Origin: Choristoneura fumiferana | Lineage: Eukaryota; Arthropoda; Insecta; Lepidoptera; Tortricidae | Assembly: GCF_025370935.1 (NCBI RefSeq) | Contig: NC_133473.1 | Location: forward strand, 10,599,175-10,663,174 | Length of the DNA: 64,000 nucleotides | Direction of reading: 5' to 3' | Shown here: one piece after another, positions 1 to 10,864 of the stretch | Layout of the letters: every line of letters starts with the position of its first letter | How positions within the stretch are numbered: position 1 is the first letter of the stretch | The notes under the pieces: model-generated | Databases searched by the model: none | The model's input: the letters and a program-made list of their open reading frames with translations, nothing else | Told to the model about the DNA's origin: nothing | Program-made: the position numbers and the translations under genes

Positions 1-187
1 TGTAGATAGCTGGATGTCTATATTTCCACGGGATAGTTATTCTTAACATAACACCTCAATGAAGATTACGATATACATTTTGGGACTTTCCACGGGAATT
101 TTGTAAAACCCCGGAATTTCAATTGTAACTACCAGATCAATTAATTTACGCGTGCGAAGCCGCGGGTAAACTCTAGTCTATAATATG
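1..187 (+). repeat. Lepidopteran interspersed repeat A, 3' part
   Basis: Contains the phrase GCGAAGCCGCGGGTAAACTC followed by a TAGT-type end, which also appears in degenerate form near 20830. The first bases (cacgggatagttattc) match the middle of the same family seen at 1040-1262. Degenerate, non-coding; clipped by the window edge. Confidence 0.5.
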
Positions 188-400
188 TACGTCCAACAGA
201 ATGAGAGGGCATGGGCCACAGTGCCCATACGGGCCCAATGCGGATTGAGAATTTCACACACACCATTGAATTTCTTTGGAGATTTATGCAGGTTCTCTCA
301 CAATGTTTATCTTTACCGTAAAGCTCGTGGTCACTTTCATATGCAATTTCGCTCATGAATTTCGAAAAACTCGACCCACCACCGCGCGACTTGTTTATTA
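188..400 (-). repeat. Old tRNA-derived SINE copy (family S1), antisense
   Basis: Reads as a diverged reverse copy of the SINE at 1431-1739: the tail phrase around the GGGCCC, the 'caccattgaatt' block and the 'aaagctcgtggt' block occur in the same order. The tRNA-like head is largely lost. The reading frame across it is only SINE sequence, not a gene. Confidence 0.6.
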
Positions 401-435
401 AAAAAAACATGTGACAATCTGAAAAGTGTGTAAGT

Positions 436-535
436 TTCAAATCCGCACTAGGTCAGTGTGAAAACTTCAACCCAAACCTTCTCAATCTGAGAGGAGGCAT
501 GTGGTGCTAAACACGGTATGTAGACCGGAGATGTA
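436..535 (+). repeat. Old SINE S1 tail fragment, sense
   Basis: Carries a diverged S1 tail (aatccgcactagg ... ctgagaggaggcatgtgg ... tatgtagaccggagatg). It lies head-to-head with the antisense copy at 188-400, so the two form an inverted pair. Confidence 0.5.
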
Positions 536-1039
536 AATGTCACAAAATTAGCAATAAGTACTTGTAAAGCGGGTGACTCTAGCTGATTGCTGTAATCTTC
601 ATCGGCGAAGTAAAACGTTGTAATTTAGTAAGAACGCCGAGTCACCTGGCTGACGACCGCACTTCGCGGCACCCGGTGCACTGATGGCGGTAATCAAAGA
701 AAACACACTAATTAAGTTTGCGCCTGAAATATTTTTTGCACACCAAAAGTTGTTGTGATTTTGTTGTATTTTTTTTAGGTCGGCAATTTGATCATAGTTC
801 TTAATTTTCTCTGTATATTATTTTCAAATACAGTCCGATTTTACAAAGCTTTAGTTCCCATCAACCTGATGTAGGTAGATGGGTTTTAACAAGAAAACAT
901 AACACTAGCCTTTAGGTATCCGTGGCTTCGCGTACCTAATGTCGTGCTAAAAAGTGTCACACGGCGTGACGTCACGCGGAATTTTAACTAAAGAAAAAAC
1001 ACATGTCCAATATTTACTAACTGACGGAATAATAAGAAT
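536..1039. other. No gene seen
   Basis: AT-rich sequence without a convincing exon, RNA gene or complete repeat. Confidence 0.5.
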
Positions 1040-1262
1040 ACACTAGATTATTATTCCACTAATATTATAAATGCGAAAGTTTGTAAGTCTGTTTGTTTGT
1101 TTGTTACTTCATCACGTCTAAACTATTGAACGGATTTAGATGAAATTTGATGTACAGATAGTTTCGGTCCCGGAAAAGGACGTAGGATAGTTTTTATCCC
1201 GGAAAATTGCAAAGTTCCCGCGGGATAGCAAAAACGAATTCTACGCGGACGGATTCACGGGG
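1040..1262 (+). repeat. Interspersed repeat A, 5' and middle part
   Basis: Begins with 'aatattataaatgcgaaag', followed by 'tttgtaagtctgtttgtttg' and a 'cccgcgggata' block. This is a very common lepidopteran repeat; degenerate copies lie at 1-187 and 29548-29720, and a 3' end piece near 20830. It abuts the tandem array that follows. Confidence 0.6.
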
Positions 1263-1270
1263 TAACGACT

Positions 1271-1430
1271 AACCGTGGCGGCCTAGTAAAAGCCGTGGTG
1301 GCCTAGTAAAAGCCGTGGTGGCCTAGTAAAAGCCGTGGTGGCCTAGTAAAAGCCGTGGTGGCCTAGTAAAAGCCGTGGTGGCCTAGTAAAAGCCGTGGTG
1401 GCCTAGTAAAAGCCGTGGTGGCCTAGTAAA
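1271..1430 (+). repeat. Tandem array of eight 20-bp units copied from a SINE head
   Basis: The unit agccgtggtggcctagtaaa occurs seven times without a difference (1291-1430) after one slightly changed unit (1271-1290). The first 16 bases of the unit equal the first 16 bases of the SINE that follows at 1431 (agccgtggtggcctag). The array therefore looks like tandem amplification of the SINE 5' end including its A-box-like GGTGGCCTAGT, with 'taaa' replacing the continuation. Confidence 0.9.
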
Positions 1431-1739
1431 AGCCGTGGTGGCCTAGTGGTTTGACCTATCGCCTCTCAAGCAGAGGGTCGTGGGTTCAAACCCCGGTTCG
1501 CACCTCTGAGTTTTTCGAAATTCATGTGCGGAGTTACATTTGAAATTCACCACGAGCTTTGCGGTGAAGGAAAACATCGTGAGGAAACCTGCACAAACCT
1601 GCGAAGCAATTCAATGGTGCGTGTGAAGTTTCCAATCCGCACTGGGCCCGCGTGGGAACTATGGCCCAAGCCCTCTTGTTCTGAGAGGAGGCCTGTGCCC
1701 AGCAGTGGGACGTATATAGGCTGAGATGATGATGATGAA
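1431..1739 (+). mobile_element. tRNA-derived SINE S1, near full length
   Basis: The head has an A-box-like TGGCCTAGTGG, an anticodon-arm-like CCTC/GAGG stem and a B box (GGGTTCAAACC). The body ends with GAGGAGGCCTGTGCCCAGCA, then a short GATGATGAT tail. The tail resembles the 3' ends of the RTE-like LINE fragments in this window (for example 41918-42121), so the SINE was probably mobilised by that LINE. Other copies or fragments: 188-400, 436-535, 9205-9350, 34899-35197, 60445-60543. Confidence 0.85.
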
Positions 1740-1790
1740 TGTATTTATAAAATTAAGATAGATGGCACATTAAACTAGATAAATAATAAC

Positions 1791-1830
1791 CGTCATGCTG
1801 ATTTATTAAAACGTAGCTTGGATTACACAA
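1791..1830 (+). repeat. 40-bp block identical to 47103-47142
   Basis: The block starting cgtcatgctgatttattaaa is repeated exactly 45 kb away in the same orientation. Flanks diverge quickly, so it is probably the shared end of a transposon. Confidence 0.7.
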
Positions 1831-2334
1831 ACAGTATTTATAAAAGAAAAAAATGAAATTATAAAATGACAAAATAAATAAAATACAATAAAAGACAACT
1901 TAAACCTATATAAATGTTCTCAACTATATCACAATTAATGAAATAATAATAAGTAATACTTAAAAAAAAAACAATTAAAGTATATAATAAAAAACACAAT
2001 AAATAATTATAATATTACCTATGCAACAAAATCGTTTTGCCTCTAGGAATCTCAAAATGCTTTCGTGAAGTAATATTTTTACGACAACTTGATTCTTTCG
2101 ATTTCCCCCATTTTAGGTAGTTAAGATGCGGGCTGCTTCCCTGACGGCGCAGGGTGTTTGCTCTCAAATCAGTCGTTTAAACAAAACTGTTTCGTTTTTT
2201 CTCCCAGACTAGAAATTCAATTCTCACCGTCCGTGGAAATACGTTTTGTGACGTTTACCGAACTCATTGTGCGGATGTTGCCAGGTAAGAGCTTTACGGG
2301 GATACTTTTACAGTTGCTGGCATAAAAATAAATA
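1831..2334. other. AT-rich sequence, no gene
   Basis: Long A-rich tract (1840-2020) followed by unremarkable sequence up to the transposon end at 2335. Confidence 0.5.
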
Positions 2335-2551
2335 CAGTAGAACCCGTTTAATACGATTTTCCGAATAATAAACCGAATTAGTCCCAATTTTTTTCACCCA
2401 AATACATTAAGTTGGTAACATTAAGCGACGATGCAAGGCGGCTAAATATAATTTTAGATGGCGTATTAGACGGGACGCGAGTCGTATTAACTGTGAAAAA
2501 ATGTATGAAAACAGGCCTAAAATTGCAGGGACCGGCGTAAAATGGCGTATA

Positions 2552-2692
2552 GCTGAGTTTTGACTTGCAAGAAAAATCGTACAAGTTGCATTACATTGCG
2601 GCGCTCGATTGACCACTACAAACTAGTTGGTTTTACGGCCTCGCAATGTAATGCAACTTGCACGATTTTTCTTGCTAGTCTAAACTCGGCTT
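2552..2692. repeat. Nested hairpin element
   Basis: The left arm (gacttgcaagaaaaatcgta...ttgcattacattgcg) is the near-perfect complement of the right arm ending cttgctagtctaaactcgg. Arms are about 50 bp and the loop about 40 bp. It interrupts only the left arm of the larger foldback, so it inserted later. Confidence 0.7.
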
Positions 2693-3105
2693 ATTACGCG
2701 GGAAATCGTATTAAACGTGATCGTATTAATAGGTGAGAAAATTAACAAAATGATGGGAAAAATACATGTAGTTTTGAAAATTGGTATAGTTATACCTTGC
2801 GGTATCCAGATGAACATACTAAAAGTCCTCAAGGGTGAGGGCTGTGCTGAGGGTGTAGGGGAGGGGGGGGCGGTTTAAGGCACCTTTTTTCAGGTTTTAG
2901 CACATATCTCGAATATTTGTTCGAATAGAATTATAATTACTTCAGACAAAAGTTTCTACATAAAAAATCCGACAAATTTTATCATTTTTATTTTTGGTCT
3001 ACGATCAGTAGTCATAAGTATTGACTTTAGGAGCTACAGGGTGTGTAACATCAACATCGGAAACCATAGCAAAATCAAGAGAAACGATGTTATTGACGAT
3101 ATATC

Positions 3106-3348
3106 GTGCGCCCACTACTCAGCCATCGATACTCGCTTTTTGTAAAATCGAGCACCAAGTCCAAAGCTGATCTCTCCTCTCTCCTCCCTACTAAAGGGTC
3201 AGCAAAATATCACGCATTACGAGTATTCCACCAACTACAAGAGTGGCTGGGTAACGAAATGCCTCCCGAAATGTGGGATGGAAGCGTGGAGCCAATTACC
3301 ACCACTGATTCTAGTCTAGTATGGTTCCGCTGCTTAGGCTCTTGTTGA
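3106..3348 (+). pseudogene. Fragment of a transposon-encoded protein
   Basis: An 80-codon open frame in the unpaired centre of the foldback element. Its middle (AKYHALRVFHQLQEWLG, then PPEMWDG and an isolated PIT) resembles the C-terminal part of a transposon-associated arthropod ORF that normally continues into a Cys-rich CXC-type motif. That motif is not preserved here: the frame ends soon after FRCLGSC. It is most likely the remains of the element's own or a captured coding region. The family assignment is from memory of the pattern. Confidence 0.4.
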
Positions 3349-3588
3349 AACGATGTAGGTATATGTGCATTATCATAGAAGTAGAAGACGAAGATGTTGA
3401 TGTAGAAGACGATGAATAAGATAATAAAGACAGACTGATTTCTTTTTCTATTCTTAAATAAAAAAAATTAAACTCATTTCGTTATTCTTAAATCGTCTAC
3501 TTTATAAATCTGTTAAAACTTACACAACCCGTAGCTCCTAAAGTATAAATCGTAGAGAAAAAACGAATATGACGAAATTTGTACGAAT

Positions 3589-3862
3589 TATTTTTTTATT
3601 CGACTGGATGGAAAACGAGCAAGTAGGTCTCCTGATGGTAAGAGATCACCACCGCCCATAAACATCTGGAACACCAGGGGCATTGCAGATGCGTTGCCAA
3701 CCTAGAGGCCCAAGATGGGACACCTCAAGTGCCAGTAATTTCTCCGGCTCTCTTACTCTCCACGCCGAAACACAACAGTGCAAGCACTGCTGCTTCACGG
3801 CAGGATTAGCGAGCAAGAAGATGGTAGCAATCCGGGCGGACCTTGCACAAGGTCCTACCACC
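3589..3862 (-). mobile_element. LINE 3' tail (family L1t) inserted in the foldback arm
   Basis: On the - strand it ends CCATCCAGTCGAATAAAAAAA and includes GGTGGTGATCTCTTACCATC. Other copies: 10001-10266 (-), 40930-41084 (+), 43795-43855 (+), 61050-61105 (+), 62740-62800 (+). It has the polyadenylated end of a non-LTR element, and the short open frames across it are relics. Confidence 0.75.
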
Positions 3863-4136
3863 TTAAAAAAAGGAAATTTTATGTAGAAACTTTTGTCCGA
3901 AGTAATCATAATGCTATTTGCACGAGCAATTTGATATGAGCAAAAACCTAAAAAAGGTACTTTCAACCCCCCCTTACACCGTCAGCACACCCCCCACCCT
4001 TGAGGACTTTTAGTATGTTCATCTGGATACTGCAAGGTATAACTGTACCAATTTTCAAAACTACACGAGTTTTTTCCCCTGATTGCCAATATTCGGCTTT
4101 ATTTGATCCTATTATGTAAACGGGTTCTACTGTATA

Positions 4137-5329
4137 AGGTGCTAGAAAATTAGGTGCGGATATTTTCAGGGTATGTAATTAATAACCTCTAAGAATCAAT
4201 TATACCTACACATTAATTATTTAAGTATTGTGTCGTAATTTTTTTTTATTTCATAAAAAAATTCCATTCCGTCCAAAAATAATGATCCTCGCATTAACAT
4301 TAACTGTATTTTTTTTATTTAATTAAATTGAAAATAATTAACAACGAAATAATCGACCCTCAACATATCCGCATCTGATTTTCTAGCACACTGTATAATG
4401 AACAGGGATATTTGGAAATAGGTAAATGATGATAATAGAATGTAAGTATGCTTTTTAGCAGTTTGTTTATTACAGAACTATTATTTTTGCTGTTTTCAAT
4501 TTGCCGCTTTCGTCTTTATTAATTGGTAATATTACATTCAAATTATTCAGTTAACTGGTTGATTCGCCTTTTTACACTTGTACTGAATCACCGGCGCTCT
4601 GAAACGTGTCAGGTACTTTTAAAAACAGTTACACGAACAAAGAGTTCCAGGCTGCTGCGTGCGATGATGTCAAACACATAAAGGCTTTGATCAGAGCATG
4701 GCCTAACAAACCTTCAAAATTTCTGAAAATTGTTTTCCATCTAGCCATAAGGTAGGCACAAATAATTTACAATATAGGTCAGTAATTTGTGATAAGGTTA
4801 ACTAATTAATCTTAATTTGGACCGCATAGATAAACTCATTATGATATTATGTTCAGCAGTTGGACGTTATATATTTTTTTGATTATTACATGAGAAAAAG
4901 AACAAAAGTAGAGCAATTACTAGTAGGTACGTACGACCTCATTAACAAGAGAAATAGCTACAACAAAAAATAAACATCCAGAAAACCAATGGGAATGAGC
5001 GAATAAAAAACTCTATCAATCGTAGAACTAATTTCACCTAATAATCGTGATAAAGCAACAAAATAGCAATTTGCTCGACCATAAAAATAATTGAGTTCAA
5101 ACTGCGTTTAGGCAATAAAATGCGTGAAAGCAGGCCCCGTAACCTTTAGCGGGGTCGTGGGAAACTAGGCACCTGACGTAAAGGATACAGCGCCTAATAG
5201 ACGCTCACACTGTGGGCCAATGTAGGATTTTACGCCATTTCAGGGGCTTGCTCGCTAGTTAGTATTTCGTCTCACGTTTTTTTCGTGACGTCGTTTACTT
5301 CAATGTATACATACGCTTGAGACTTTTTT
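4137..5329. other. No gene seen
   Basis: AT-rich sequence with no splice-bounded open frame and no repeat I recognise. Confidence 0.45.
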
Positions 5330-5447
5330 AAGTAGTTGATACTCTGTCACATTAACACATTTGTCAGTCTTGTATGGCGCTAAGTAGGTACGTGGCTGTA
5401 AAATGACAAAGTACAAAAGTAACCAGCTACTTTTGATGCCGACTGTA
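5330..5447 (-). mobile_element. MITE M1, one end degraded
   Basis: Diverged copy, in opposite orientation, of the element at 51174-51310. The end gctacttttgatgccgactg and the internal 'gtacgtggctgta' block are shared. The other terminal repeat has decayed. Confidence 0.7.
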
Positions 5448-7560
5448 CAGATATTCTTGTAATCAATATAATAATATGTCTTAATGTAACACAGGACATT
5501 TGTAGCAGATATAAAATTAAAACCTTTATGATTTGTTAATAACGAACATAAAACGATATACCTATGAAAACTCGGCAATTCTGGACAGTTTTTTTGACAT
5601 TAGAGAAAACCATTTCGTCACCTACACTGTAGCAGAACGTTACAACGATGGTTTCACAAAACATAAGGAAAGACAATAATTTGTGTTTTTCAACTGTCGG
5701 TATGAATAGAAATCTGTGCCTAAGTGTATTTCGATAATCTTATTAATACTTAGACATTTAGTTGTATTTTACGTTTTTTCCAGCTTTAAGTCACTTTACA
5801 CAAAATGCGTTATGGTTCACAAGAATTAAAATTGTAGACTCAGTGCTCCCCCAAGAAAACGAAGACTAGTGTTAAGGGCATCCTTACAACACGCTAGGGA
5901 ACCGCCTAACCATGAGTTATGACGGCATTCTCCCACCCTTATGAGGAAATACGGCATGTTCAACTCGCAGATGGTCGAGGGTCGTCTATATATGAATAGC
6001 CGCGCTAAATGTAACCAACGATTTGCTACGAGTACATAATATAATAAATGCTCCAAAAAGAGCTCTCATAAATTACTTCGTTTATACAGTAACTGCTAAG
6101 TCAAATAAAAAATCCTTTGATATAAAGCTTGATTATTTTCTTTAGCTTTACAAATAAATAGATAATTTAAACCCGAAACCTGTTGAATACATAAACTACT
6201 GAGTTTGGAATTTACAACGTACAAAAAACTCCACCTCTGAAGGCAAATTGAAATTGTACTTGAATATGGCAGTGAAAATTTATAGGTACTCTACTTATTT
6301 TATGTTATTTAAATCTTCACATTCAACATTTTTGATTGTGTTCTCCATTGGATGTCTCAATTAAGGACCATTAGAGACTAAGCAAAGCAATTAGGAATTG
6401 CGCATCGGTTGCAATTATCGAGGCTGGCATTGTGAGGCGGACCGTGATCTAATATTCATCGTCGGCAGACGTGCCTGTCTACATGGTAAAGCATAATACG
6501 TAATTAGATACAGCAAATGTTCCCAGGACCCGTGCCGGCTCGCCGTACATGCATTATGCACGAATCTAAATTGAATGTGCAGTTAGTTGCGTGGATTAAA
6601 CCTCGACATACCCACCACATTTCGTGCCATGCCCACTTACCTTTTTTAGGGTAGCGCCAAAAGGAAACTCTTTTGCGTTTCAGTCCTGATTTACGCGTGT
6701 GTGCTCCTCTGAATTGAATAGAAATTGCTTCATTGTTTTGAATTAGACTTATAATTTGCAGTTATTTCAAAGTGATGTATTCATTGGAAGTTCCGCTTGT
6801 ATAGTAAGCTTCCACTATCACAAAAGCTATTAAGTAGTTCTTTAGAGTACCTTCTACCCTGCTCGTTTGATAACATGAATACAAAAATTAAATTAACTGT
6901 AATCCTACACAATACAAAAAATACCAAAGTTTTATATGTATTTTTTAATCTTTCGCGCAAAAATACCTGAAGGATTTGAATTGAAATTTTATACATAAAT
7001 CAATCGCTAAAAGCTGAATTACTGGAATGGTTTATGAGCCATTTTCCAATGCTCTAAAGATCGGGAGGTATATTAGCATGAAAAATCTCAAAATTACAAC
7101 CGTTAAGTCTCGTGCGAGTGTTCTTCACAAATTTATGTACCTACTCAAATAAAAACCGCGATAAGTATAAGTTTAGGGAATTCTCATAGAAATTCATTTA
7201 AAGATAGATGAAGATAGTAGATAAATCACTGTTAAGTGCGTAGCAACAAAACCGAGAAGACAAAAGTATGATCTAGGTTCAAAATACTTTACAAATGAGT
7301 AATTACTAGTGCTTGTGACAAAGTAGTAGATGCAATAAACTCAGTTACGCTTGCAGCCTGTATTAGAGTATATGTTTAACGAAGGCATAAAAATTCAATA
7401 ACATGTTAATTTTCTTACCCTGTGTCTGAGCGCGAACTTTTTTCACAGAAAGTTGTTGACGGAGCCATTGATTGAGCAGCTTGAGGGGCCCATTTTAGTG
7501 CAACTAGGTGTGATTACTTATCGGATAAATCGGTTTAAGTACCATTTTTAACCACCGACG
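5448..7560. other. No gene seen
   Basis: No exon with usable splice sites. A stretch at 5905-5955 (gagttatgacggcattctcc...) faintly resembles 10650-10700 and may be an old repeat. Confidence 0.4.
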
Positions 7561-7562
7561 CA

Positions 7563-7790
7563 AAAAAAGGATGTTTTGACGTCTATATAAACCTGTCTGT
7601 CTGTGGTGTTGTAGCTCTCAAACTGGTGAACCGATTTCAATGCGGTTTTTTTAAAGCCAGTTTCCACGCAGTCATTCTTAGCTATATTTGATACGAGTAG
7701 AAAGCGGTTCAGCCGTTTGTGAGATTGAAGATTGAACTTTGAAATGGCAATGTTGGAGATTTTTTAAGTTTTCTAAGTTGGTTAGGTTAT
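7563..7790 (+). repeat. Interspersed repeat B
   Basis: Contains gtctgtctgtggtgttgtag, ctctcaaac, a 'ttcagccgtttgtgagatt' block and a 'ggttattg' end. A second copy is at 42665-42900. Widespread, non-coding lepidopteran repeat type. Confidence 0.55.
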
Positions 7791-7974
7791 TGCTTATACG
7801 TATTATTTTACTTTTTTCACAGTACGTATTAACTACTGTTAGGATCAGAAACTCAGAAGTTAACTGAGGGTAATTATTTTAAAATTTATGACGGTGGAAG
7901 CATTCTACACTTCCACTGAACGTAGATATAGTTTAGTTTAGATATTCACCGGCTGTCTTACTCTGACCCCATAC

Positions 7975-8096
7975 ATCCCTGTATTTTGCCATTACGGCTC
8001 AAGAGATAGAGCCCTGTGACAGACGGACAGACAGACAGACAGCGGAGTCTCAGTAATAGGGTTCCGTTGGCACCCTTTGGGTACGAAACCCTAAAA
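7975..8096 (+). repeat. Interspersed repeat C end with (ACAG)n run
   Basis: A 'gccctgtgacagacggacag' run, then 'agggttccgttggcaccctt' and 'gggtacgaaaccctaaaaa'. Typical end of the GGGTTCCGTA-type lepidopteran repeat. Confidence 0.55.
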
Positions 8097-8267
8097 ATGA
8101 CGTGTAAAAGTGCCCATTGCGGCCTTTTTAGTCCTGAGACAAGTATGTCTCACGACCTGACGAGAACGTCTATTGCTTGCTGGCTTGACTATGTTTATTT
8201 AATAAAGGCGAATAAGTAAACGTAAGAAAATATTTTTGATTACCTACTACTTATAAGTACAGCCTAT

Positions 8268-8430
8268 AGAGTGTCCCGCTGCTGGTTAAAGGTTTTCCGT
8301 TCTTTCTGCCACTCTTCGCTGTGAAAAACATGCTCCTGTCGCGCAAGTCCGACGATTGGGACTATTTAAATAGGTCAATTTGTGTAAAATTGGCTCATGA
8401 TATTTAATTATTATTTATTTATTTAACTTC
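8268..8430 (+). mobile_element. LINE 3' end with TTTATT tail
   Basis: Ends 'aggtcaatttgtgtaaaatt', 'gctcatgatattt' and a TTATTTATTTA tail. The same end occurs at 8880-8965. Confidence 0.5.
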
Positions 8431-8879
8431 GTATTATGCATCTCAATAGTCCCGCCATATCTATTTCCTTTTTGGTTTTAGTCTTCCTCTGCTTCAATAG
8501 TTATCCCACGAAACTCAGAGAATGAGTAGTGATTATATGAGATGCTTAATAAAACAGGATTTGGCTTAATCTTAAGTTACCTAAACATCACGTCATACCG
8601 AGAGAACTATATACGTGTTTGGAGCAAGCGTGCTATGAAGACATCATTCTACAAAATATTTAACTAGGCTAACCAATTGTCATTTTATGCAGGAAAAATC
8701 TGAAAATACAAAGTAAACGTCCTTCATTATTTCAGACTTGAATGACATCTTTGTTCTGTAGCAAATGGAAAATAATAACGTTTACAAAAGACCGCTCCCA
8801 TTTATTCTTGCTCAGTAAATGAATCGCGATATTTAACATTGTTACAACATTGTGTATAAACGGAAAATTCAAAAAATTC

Positions 8880-8965
8880 CGTTGCCTAGTATCCATAGTA
8901 CAAGCTTTGCTTAGTTTGGGACTAGGTCAATTGGTGCGAAGTGTCCCATGATATTTATTTATTTG
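8880..8965 (+). mobile_element. LINE 3' end, second copy
   Basis: Reads 'gtacaagctttgcttagttt', 'gggactaggtcaattggtg', 'cccatgatatttatttattt', the common 3' end of a lepidopteran non-LTR element. The sequence upstream is unrelated, so it is 5'-truncated. Confidence 0.6.
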
Positions 8966-8984
8966 AATACTATAATTAATACTA

Positions 8985-9075
8985 TAACTTTTTATACATG
9001 ACTGCAACTGCAAATGTGAACTGGCCAAAAACGGGTTTAAGGTGGCCAAAACCGGTACTTCTGCCCTACATTGAG
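8985..9075 (+). repeat. Short repeat shared with 12462-12512
   Basis: Both have a ggcca...aaacggtact...gccctat pattern (ggccaaaaccggtacttctg here, accacaaacggtacttatg there). Family unknown. Confidence 0.35.
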
Positions 9076-9175
9076 CAGTGAAGATGACTAGGTGATATTT
9101 GCACACTCAAAATCAAACTGAAAATTTAAAATCAAATTGTATAGCTTCAACTTCATCAGGTATTTGCTTTTCATC

Positions 9176-9945
9176 GTTTTTAGGGTTCCGTAGCCAAAAT
9201 GGCACCTGCACAAACCTGCGAAGCAATTCAACGGTGTGTGTGAAGTTCCCAATCCGCACTGGGCCCGCGTGGGAACTACTGCTCAAGCCCTCTCATTCTG
9301 AGAGGAGGCCTGTGCCCAGCAGTGGGACGTATATAGGCTGGGATGATGAGCCAAAATGGCAAATACGAAACCCTTATAGTTTCGCCATGTCTGTCTGTCT
9401 GTCTGTCTGTCCGTCCGCGGCTTTGCTCAGGGACTATCAGTGCTAGAAAGTTTTAATTTTGGACGAATATTATTATGTAAACTATGCCGACAGAATGGTA
9501 CAATTAAAAAAAATTTTTTTTTTAGTACTTCCCATAGACGTAAAGTGGGGGTATTTTTTTTCTCATCCAACCTAATAGTGTGGGGTATCATTCGATTCAG
9601 TGATTTGTTTGCAAAATATTCAACTTTAAAGTGCAAATTTTCATTAAAATCGAGCGTCCCCCCCCCCCTCTAAAATCAAAACGCGTGAGTGGAAAAATTT
9701 GAAAAAATTCAGAATAGTAGTAAAGTATATCAAACTTACAAGGAAAACTATAACGGTTAAGTTTTCTTCAAAATTATTAGTAGTTTAAGAGTAAATAGCA
9801 GCCTAAGGTATAAATGAATATACCTTAACTTGGAATATTCCGTACAAAATACGAAATCCTTAGAAAAATAGTACTTAATTTTTTTCGTAATGGCTACGGA
9901 ACCTTATTTCGGGCGTGTCCCACACGCTCTTGCCCAGTTTTTTTT
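9176..9945 (+). mobile_element. Interspersed repeat C, near full length, with nested SINE
   Basis: Starts agggttccgtagccaaaatg, continues after the SINE with (GTCT)n GTCCGTCCGCGGCTTTGCTC, then 'gtgtggggtatc' and a C-run, and ends ggctacggaaccttatttcg followed by ggcgtgtcccacacgctct. The head and tail contain complementary 'ggttccgtagcc'. A related truncated copy is at 62330-62620. Confidence 0.65.
9205..9350 (+). mobile_element. 5'-truncated SINE S1 with target site duplication
   Basis: Begins inside the SINE body (cacctgcacaaacctgcgaa) and ends with the GGGATGATGA tail. The 11-13 bp target agccaaaatggca occurs on both sides (about 9194-9206 and 9350-9362), so this is a clean retrotransposition event into repeat C. 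Confidence 0.85.
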
Positions 9946-10000
9946 TGGTAGTTTCTAATATTTATGTTGTTTTGCAGCCGTTCGTAATAAAAAAAATATA

Positions 10001-10266
10001 TTTTTTTTTTTATTCGACTGGATGGAAAACGAGCAAGTGGGTCTCCTGATGGTAAGAGATCACCACCGCCCATAAACATCTGCAACATTAGGGGTATTGC
10101 AGATGCGTTGCCAGCCTAGAGGCCTAATATGGGATACCTCAAGTGCTAGAAATTTCACCGGCTGTCGTACTCTCCACGCCGAAACACAACAGTGCTTGCA
10201 CTGCTGCTTCACGGCAGGATTAGCGAGCAATATGGTGGTAGCAATCCGGGCGGACCTTGCACAAGC
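10001..10266 (-). mobile_element. LINE 3' tail L1t
   Basis: Close relative of 3589-3862: on the - strand it ends with CCATCCAGTCGAATAAAAAAA. The 66-codon frame on the + strand across it is not a gene. Confidence 0.75.
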
Positions 10267-10860
10267 GAGATTTTTTTTGCGTTTATTTAAGTTTTGAGGC
10301 TAGAAAGATGTGTAGGTCAATCCGATAAAAATAAAAAAATGAAGCCAGTACAAGCACCAGTAGGCTGTTTCAAATAATATTTCCGATTAACTGTTTTAGC
10401 AGTCCAGTGAAGCAATTAACTATTGGCTAAGTTTCGAGTTATCGATGCGTTGTATCTTTTAACGACATTTTTCATTGTCGGTACCGCAGGCCGCATTACA
10501 ACAATAAAACCGCCAGTTAATATTTAACTTAAATTTATCGAGCAAAAGCCGTCAAGGTGGGCGTATAAAAATTACTATCCAGCGTATGGAATGGACGAGC
10601 GGGATTATTGCGAGCGTCCACGCTCGGAGATTACACCTCGCCGCGTAACCGTGAGTTATGATTGCCTTACTCCTGCTCAATCTTGTCGGCTATGAGAAAA
10701 TACTGGCGCCACGCCGCCCGCGTACCAACACAAATGTTTAGCAACAAACTAACCGATTTATTGGCTGACAACATCAACGACTCTGAGACATGCACCACAC
10801 TGTCGCAGTATTTAATTAAGTATATTATAAATAGTACTGGTTAAACTCTTAATAAAAAAA
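10267..10860. other. No gene seen
   Basis: GC-richer patch at 10560-10730 without convincing splice sites; otherwise AT-rich. Confidence 0.4.
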
Positions 10861-10864
10861 TAAT

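Larger units (their letters stand above)
2335..4132. mobile_element. 1.8-kb foldback DNA transposon with pogo-like ends
   Basis: Both ends read CAGTAGAACCCGTTTA and inward (the right end as the complement ...TAAACGGGTTCTACTG) and both are flanked by TA, as for pogo/Tc1-type elements. The inverted repeat does not stop at the tips: 2769-3055 pairs with 3505-4062 (the 'aaaattggtatagttatacc' block, 'tactaaaagtcctcaaggg', the G-run, 'gacaaaagtttctacat' and 'aggagctac'). Only the centre (about 3060-3500) is unpaired and holds a decayed ORF. A LINE tail has inserted in the right arm (3589-3862) and a smaller hairpin sits in the left arm (2552-2692). No intact transposase. Confidence 0.75.

Noticed and set aside
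1271..1430. CRISPR-like array
   Set aside because: Direct 20-bp units have no spacers and derive from the neighbouring SINE; eukaryotic context.
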